A stretch of 64,000 nucleotides of DNA from Halocafeteria seosinensis (Eukaryota; Sar; Bigyra; Bicosoecida), in contig LVLI01000290.1 in the NCBI GenBank assembly GCA_001687465.1, forward strand, positions 1 to 64,000, read 5' to 3'. How positions within the stretch are numbered: position 1 is the first letter of the stretch; each line of letters begins with the position of its first letter. A program made the position numbers and the translations under genes. A model generated the notes under the pieces. The model was not told the DNA's origin. It made no database searches and was given only the letters and a program-made list of their open reading frames with translations. Shown here one piece after another: positions 59,164-64,000 of the stretch.

Positions 59164-60480
59164 ATGGCGGACATAGATCCAGGGCATCTATCAGGAGCCA
59201 GCCGCCTCCTGTATCTGTATTTTCACTGGTATATGAACACCGGCCAGAGGAAATATGTACCACTACAAGACGAAATTCAGTATTGGAAAGAGATACTCCC
59301 TTCGGAATTCGGCAGGCTGCATACATATCCTTGGCCTCGCTGTCAAGTGGTGTCGAGCGCCACGAATAGTGCCGTTTTGGAAGCAATCCGACCATATCCT
59401 AATTTCGAAGGACATCTTCGTTTGGTCCACGCCGCATACTGTGGAGGAAGCACAACTGATACTGGAATAAGTGGGGCATGGGACCACGGAGAGGAGATGA
59501 CCCCGGACACGGAGCTGGCTAGAAATCGCTACTCCATTACCGACGAGGTATTTCGTCATTTCCCGTCTATTGGGTGCTTAACACTCGTCGAGGGTGGTTT
59601 ATCCCCAATCTCAGATGCCGCATTCGAGCATCTTTCCAGGCTGACATATATGTCCATGAGCGATTGTGACACTCCGGAAATAACGGATTACGCATTTGAA
59701 CACTTGCCTCATTTAAAATGTTTGGAACTCGATAAATGCACCCAAAGTACCATCACAGACGCGGCATTTAAACCTTTATCCGCACTAAGGTCTTTAACGT
59801 TGTCAAGGTGCACTCAGTCAACGATCACTGACGGAGCCTCCGAGTACCTGCTTCAGTTAACTTCGCTGACGCTGAGGGCACAACCGACAATTACCGATAC
59901 GACGCTTCATAATCTTCGTTCTCTCAAGAGGCTGGACATGTTTGGTTGTTCGCAGACCACTATTACAGATGCTGGTTTTGAACATCTGTCACGTCTAGAG
60001 TACTTGAGTATTGTGGGTTGTAACCAGTCAACGATCTCGGATAATGCGTTTCGGCACTTGTCCAACTTGAGATTCTTAGATATGACTGGCGCAACGCAAT
60101 CAGCAATTAGCGATAAGGCATTTGAGCATTTGCTTAAGCTACAAACGTTGAAGATGCAGTTCTGTGAACAATCCACCATCACGGATGCAGCCTTCACCCA
60201 CTTCTCGCACTTACAGTCGTTGAGCATGAGTTCGTGCGATCAATCAACCATCACAGATGAAGCTTTTCGGCATTTATCGAGCTTGACTTATCTAGACATG
60301 AGTAAATGCAATCAGCCAACCATCACGGATAATGCATTCCGGCATTTGCATCAAGTGAAGTCTTTGAACATGGGGTTTTGCTCTCAAACAACGATAACAG
60401 ATGCGGCTAAAACGCATCTGTCAAAGGTACGAAGCTTGGTTGATTGGCCAAAGTCTGCGGCATTCAGTTTTGGATTCTAG
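59164..60480 (+). CDS. Leucine-rich-repeat protein, 13 TITD-type repeats
   Basis: A single frame of 438 codons from the ATG at 59164. Residues 1-120 are a non-repeat N-terminal domain with aromatic clusters (LLYLYFHWYMNTGQRKY) and no recognised motif. From about residue 123 to the end run 13 units of ~25 residues, each with an ITD or ISD motif followed by AFxHLxxLxxLxMxxCxQ. This is a cysteine-containing LRR pattern, like those forming curved solenoids in protein binding. There is no signal peptide or membrane helix, so it is probably cytosolic. The units are unusually uniform, suggesting recent repeat amplification. Its placement next to transposon debris and lack of introns leave open gain by transfer. 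Confidence 0.8.
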   Translation: MADIDPGHLSGASRLLYLYFHWYMNTGQRKYVPLQDEIQYWKEILPSEFGRLHTYPWPRCQVVSSATNSAVLEAIRPYPNFEGHLRLVHAAYCGGSTTDTGISGAWDHGEEMTPDTELARNRYSITDEVFRHFPSIGCLTLVEGGLSPISDAAFEHLSRLTYMSMSDCDTPEITDYAFEHLPHLKCLELDKCTQSTITDAAFKPLSALRSLTLSRCTQSTITDGASEYLLQLTSLTLRAQPTITDTTLHNLRSLKRLDMFGCSQTTITDAGFEHLSRLEYLSIVGCNQSTISDNAFRHLSNLRFLDMTGATQSAISDKAFEHLLKLQTLKMQFCEQSTITDAAFTHFSHLQSLSMSSCDQSTITDEAFRHLSSLTYLDMSKCNQPTITDNAFRHLHQVKSLNMGFCSQTTITDAAKTHLSKVRSLVDWPKSAAFSFGF

Positions 60481-60870
60481 GTCCTGTGGCATCATAATGG
60501 GACAGATCTGTGACGATTTTTTAGAGGTGTGGCCGAAAAATCTTTTCTTCTGCATCAGAATGGCCGACAAATGCTCCTATTTTTCAAATGTAGCCGGATC
60601 CGGTAGTTTGCTTTTTCAAAATGGTCAGATACGGGACATACAGTTTGTGAAATAGACAAAGTATGCTTAAATATTTTTAAATATGAACCAAAGACGTTTC
60701 GTCATCCCAAAAATGACCCACTTGTTGCCGCACAATATATCCAATGTCAATGTGTGTTAAGCTGATACTGCGTACTGGTAATTGGTGCGCAGAAAGTATA
60801 TTTACAGTATTCATAAAAACAGGAAAATGACTTGTGAATGGACATGCAGAGTTAGCGGTTCTCGCAATAT
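60481..60870. other. Intergenic region after the LRR gene
   Basis: No gene or RNA recognised. Sequence is AT-rich past 60650. Confidence 0.4.
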
Positions 60871-61101
60871 TTATGCGGAACTCATTGTCGTCAATCTTCC
60901 TGCTGCCGACGCGCTGATATTTGACGCGGCCCTACGAGGGTGCAACGGGCACGATGTATTCCTCTTGTTATGCCCAAATTGTTTGCACTTTGAGCACTTA
61001 GTGGCCCTGCGCATTGTTTGCTCATCAATTCCTCGAAACCGTTCATGGTTTCGTGCGCGCCCAGGCCCACCCGGAGCTAATGAGGAGGATAATTCTCTCA
61101 T
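60871..61101 (-). mobile_element. MULE-type transposase zinc-knuckle fragment
   Basis: On the minus strand a frame carries TKCSKCKQFGHNKRNTSC, a CxxCxxxGHN-type zinc knuckle found at the C-terminal side of Mutator-like transposases. The residues before it are basic and Arg/Gly-rich. No DDE catalytic domain is recognisable upstream on the minus strand (61101-61600), and no terminal repeats are seen. I read it as a decayed fragment. The longer plus-strand frame covering the same bases (60782-61579) is probably its shadow. Confidence 0.45.
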
Positions 61102-61578
61102 ACGAACCTTCTGGAGCTATTCCCGGTCGGGGCGTGTGGTTATCAATGCGTGCGCAGACGATTACAAGGAACTTACTTTTGCAGTGTGCAAATTTTGCGA
61201 ATTGCTGTCTCCTTCAACTAGGGAACTCCCAAGCTCCGGGTGGTCTGTAGAACCTTGTGCTCGTCGTTGTCGAGTCTTTCCTCAGCACGGCTACCTCGTA
61301 CCTGCAAGTGACACCGAACATGGTACTCTTCACGACTGTCCGCATGTAGTATATGGTTATTTTACATGCGTGGAGCCTAGCTGGATAAGTTCCCCACATG
61401 CCCGGAAGCACAACATAAATCCTCATGAAACTCCGTTTGGTTTGCATCAGGGTCCGTACATAAATAGTGAACTGAGTATGTCCGCCGACATTGTCCGATA
61501 CATGTATAGCATTTCGCGTGAGACTGGAGCCCTGGACGGTCAGGTTTCCAACTACGGAAGGAGGGGATGCTTGCAATA

Positions 61579-62030
61579 GCGTAGAGAGACACCTCCTGAA
61601 GGGCCTAAGGGTACACATTTTCTGTCAGATTCTTCGGACAGTGAAGACAATGAGCAGCGAAGCATGGAAAAAGATGGAAAGTGGGAGGTTGGAACCGAAA
61701 GCTGTCTCAGCTACTTCTTCGACGACATCAACTGCTACTTCGGTGAACATTATTCCGGATCCTCTACGGTCCACAAGTAAGGATGGCTAAGCACCACCGC
61801 AGCAAATCGCTGTCCGTGTCACACGCACATTCTACTTTGATGACTCTAACAGGTACCGAACACCGGTCGGGATATGAACGGGGGACGTCGGATTCGCACA
61901 GTGGAACAATAAGGAAGGTTTCAAGTACTTTAATCTGGGCTATGATGACGAAAATGAGGTGGACGGAATCTCTGGGGAGCCCCCTCCCGCGTCAGGTGGA
62001 GGCTTACGTAGGTAAGTATTGTTAGATGTA
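61579..62030 (+). other. Unresolved coding-like stretch
   Basis: Two plus-strand frames look protein-like: an acidic one (DSSDSEDNEQRSMEKDGKW, FDDINCYFGEHYSG) ending at 61778, and another (WNNKEGFKYFNLGYDDENEV) ending at about 62020. GT-AG signals lie between them, but no combination I tried keeps an open frame. This may be the 3' end of a gene with a missed exon, or a relic. No family recognised. Confidence 0.3.
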
Positions 62031-62343
62031 AACTTGTACTTTATTTATTCTCCGTCCTCTTCCTTCTGTTATTATCATTTGTCTTTTTTATTTGGTGCCC
62101 TGGGGGTCATTTATCTCATCGTAATCTATCGGCCGAAGCACTGATACTGTACATGTGTCAAACGCCCAACCGAAGTGTCTCTCCGTTCAATACCCTGAGC
62201 CTACCCGAATTCTGGACATTCTAGAGGACTGTGATTTCGTAACCATCAGAGGCAGAGTGGGGCGCTTCGTGCTCACCTAGATTGTGGTGCTTTGCCCAGC
62301 ACTCGTACTTGTGCGAACGTGTTGAGCGGCGAAAAAGGGCGCA

Positions 62344-63931
62344 ATGAATATCCCGCTGCAGGCGGAAGGCGCGCAAATGGACGGTGCCGTCCGCGCTGCG
62401 TACCAATGTTGCTTCTGCCCTGGCTCCTGGCCAACGGGCCAACTGCTAGTTGACCACCTGCGCCAGAACCATCCTGATCGAATTGGCTCGCTTTCCCCAG
62501 CCTTCCTACTGGCAAACAACCTACGCAGAGAGGGGGAGCATGTTTTTGGCGCGCGCCAGCGGGCTCCAACGCCAGCCACCATACACCTGGACCCTTTAGC
62601 AGCCTGAAGGCAAGATCGAACAGCTTCCAAGTGGACTGAAGTCTCCGAATACCTTCAGTCCTTCCAGGACCACAGGGAATACCTGCATTCGAAGGCGTCG
62701 CAGAAGGAGCAAGTCATGTTTTGGCTCCGGAACGGTGACCTGGGGAAGGCCGTCAAAGCTGTCCGGCCTGCGAACGCTCCTGAAGGCTCGGAGGAGGAAA
62801 TCTTGGACCGACTGAAGGTTCTTCACCCTGTCGGAGAGCCATTAGACCCACTCCCCTTCAACATGGGTGCACAAGTGCAGCTAACGGAGCAACAACTACG
62901 TCTCGCCATCAACAAAGGCAAGCCATCTTCCTCGCCCGGTCCTTCTGGCATCACGTACCCTTAGCTCCGGCAGCTCACAGCGAGCAAAGCTGGAATGTCC
63001 TGGGTTCTTGATCTGGTGAATTCAATCCTAAGAGGTGAGTCGCATCCTGACAACAAGGAACTCAGAGACGCCAAACTAGTCGCACTAGGCAAGCCCGATG
63101 GTTCCGTGCGCCCAATAGCAATCGGTGAGACCTTATACAGAGCCATGAACCGCGCGGCCCTGAGCAAGGTGATGGAGCAGTGCCGGGAAGTCCTTGCCCC
63201 TTTGCAGCTAGGAGTTGGCTTCAGCAATGGATGCGATTACATTATCCACTCCATCCGCCATCGCCTGGACCACAACCCCCAGGACACGCTTCTCAGCGTG
63301 GACTGCTCCAACGCGTTTAACTGCATTAAGAGGGAGAAGGTACTGGATGCGGTCCACCAGAAAGTTCCTGCACTCATGGGGCTCGCTGCTTGGGCATATG
63401 GTTCCCCATCTACACTCACGTGGAACGGAAACAGCGTCACGAGCAGTTCTGGAACAAAACAAGGCTGCCCTATCGGAGGCAACCTATTTTGCCTCGGTTT
63501 GCAGGATGTCCTCGAGGATGTCCAACAAACGTGGCCCGCCATCGCACTCTTTGCATATATGGATGACATTCACATAGTTGGACCCAACGATGACTGTCTT
63601 GAGGGATCCGAGAAGGAGCGTCATATAGCATTGCGGGGGTAATCCAAGATTACCTAGGTCTCCACACAGGGTCATGGTGTCTTCGAAGTCCTTCCGGACG
63701 TGATTGGAGCAGAAGTTAACGCCTCCAATAGGCGCTCCCAGAACAACCAGTCCTGTGTCATCACCCCTCACAGCAACGGAGCTTAGTGAGTTTTGCCAGG
63801 CCTCTTCCTCGGGGATTCCTCCAACTAGGGCCTTGCACTTGGCCCTGTTGACCGACAGCCCGACTTGCTCCAGGAGGTCGCACAGCTTGCCAAATGCTGC
63901 GAGTGCTAGATTCAGCCAAGTTTGCCCTTAA
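62344..63931 (+). mobile_element. Non-LTR (LINE) retrotransposon relic: zinc finger plus reverse transcriptase
   Basis: A C2H2-type finger (CCFCPGSWPTGQLLVDHLRQNH) at about 62401-62475 is followed, after a frame break near 62605, by a reverse transcriptase. RT motifs appear in order: SSSPGPSGI, DGSVRPIAIGETLYR, SVDCSNAFN, TKQGCPIGGNLF and the catalytic FAYMDD. An in-frame TAG at 62962 interrupts the reading. From about 63601 to 63931 the thumb region continues but on the minus strand (FGKLCDLLEQVGLSVNRAKC, VLGAPIGGVN). An N-terminal C2H2 finger without an upstream APE endonuclease suggests an RLE-type element (R2/NeSL-like), though the endonuclease is not in the window. The copy is inactive. 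Confidence 0.75.
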
Positions 63932-64000
63932 TTACACTGACACGGATGTGTATGGACTCTCCGTGGATAGTCCCCAGCCTCCCCACTGGCTTCGGGCAAT

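Noticed and set aside
60782-61579. 265-codon plus-strand frame after the LRR gene
   Set aside because: It has no ATG at its start, its composition is not protein-like, and the opposite strand carries a zinc-knuckle motif over the same bases.
62344-63931. Twin-priming 5' inversion of the LINE
   Set aside because: Twin priming puts the inverted 5' part before the sense 3' part; here the sense 5' part comes first and a downstream segment is inverted.

Overview
This window is nuclear DNA from a compact eukaryotic genome. The genes are eukaryote-specific (Nup98-Nup96, SRP receptor alpha, PIG-U, a KDM4-type demethylase, S6 kinase, kinesin). They carry short GT-AG introns: 52 were inferred by joining conserved frames, all between 49 and 113 nt. 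Gene spacing is tight, and nothing bacterial, plastid or mitochondrial is seen. I cannot place the species. An RNF32 homologue, a C10 (C12orf57) homologue and a Crinkler/RHS-like NTPase fit a protist or alga better than a yeast, but that is weak evidence. All splice sites come from reading frame, GT/AG signals and recalled family alignment; no transcripts were available.

Layout. 1-3366: a 249-bp tandem duplication, a small mitochondrial-type membrane protein gene, a decayed copy of the membrane protein gene at 3367-4308, and a short SINE-like repeat. 3367-7265: a multipass membrane protein, YAE1, and a two-RING RNF32 homologue that overlaps YAE1 tail to tail. 7266-9372: gene-poor, with an NmrA-like pseudogene followed closely by a second SINE-like copy. 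9373-22156: two very large, nearly intronless genes facing each other, a long kinesin and Nup98-Nup96. 24102-34857: a novel coiled-coil protein, a GNAT acetyltransferase, SRP receptor alpha, arginyl-tRNA synthetase and S6 kinase.

34858-44028: an ankyrin protein, a large Crinkler/RHS-like P-loop NTPase with a possible nuclease tail, a BED-finger (hAT-like) transposon relic and a disordered orphan protein. 44129-58504: C10, PIG-U, an orphan, a TMEM41/VTT protein, a PDI-like ER protein, TMEM62, a two-domain glyoxalase I and a KDM4-type JmjN/JmjC demethylase. 59164-64000: a 13-unit leucine-rich-repeat protein, then transposon debris: a MULE-type zinc knuckle and a zinc-finger/RT LINE relic containing a local inversion.

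The genes do not form one pathway; most are unlinked housekeeping genes. Several act at the ER (SRP receptor, PIG-U, PDI-like, TMEM41-like, TMEM62), but this is probably coincidence. The most unusual content is the NTPase/nuclease gene, the LRR gene, the short retroposon-like repeat with target-site duplications, and three relics of partially copied or decayed genes.
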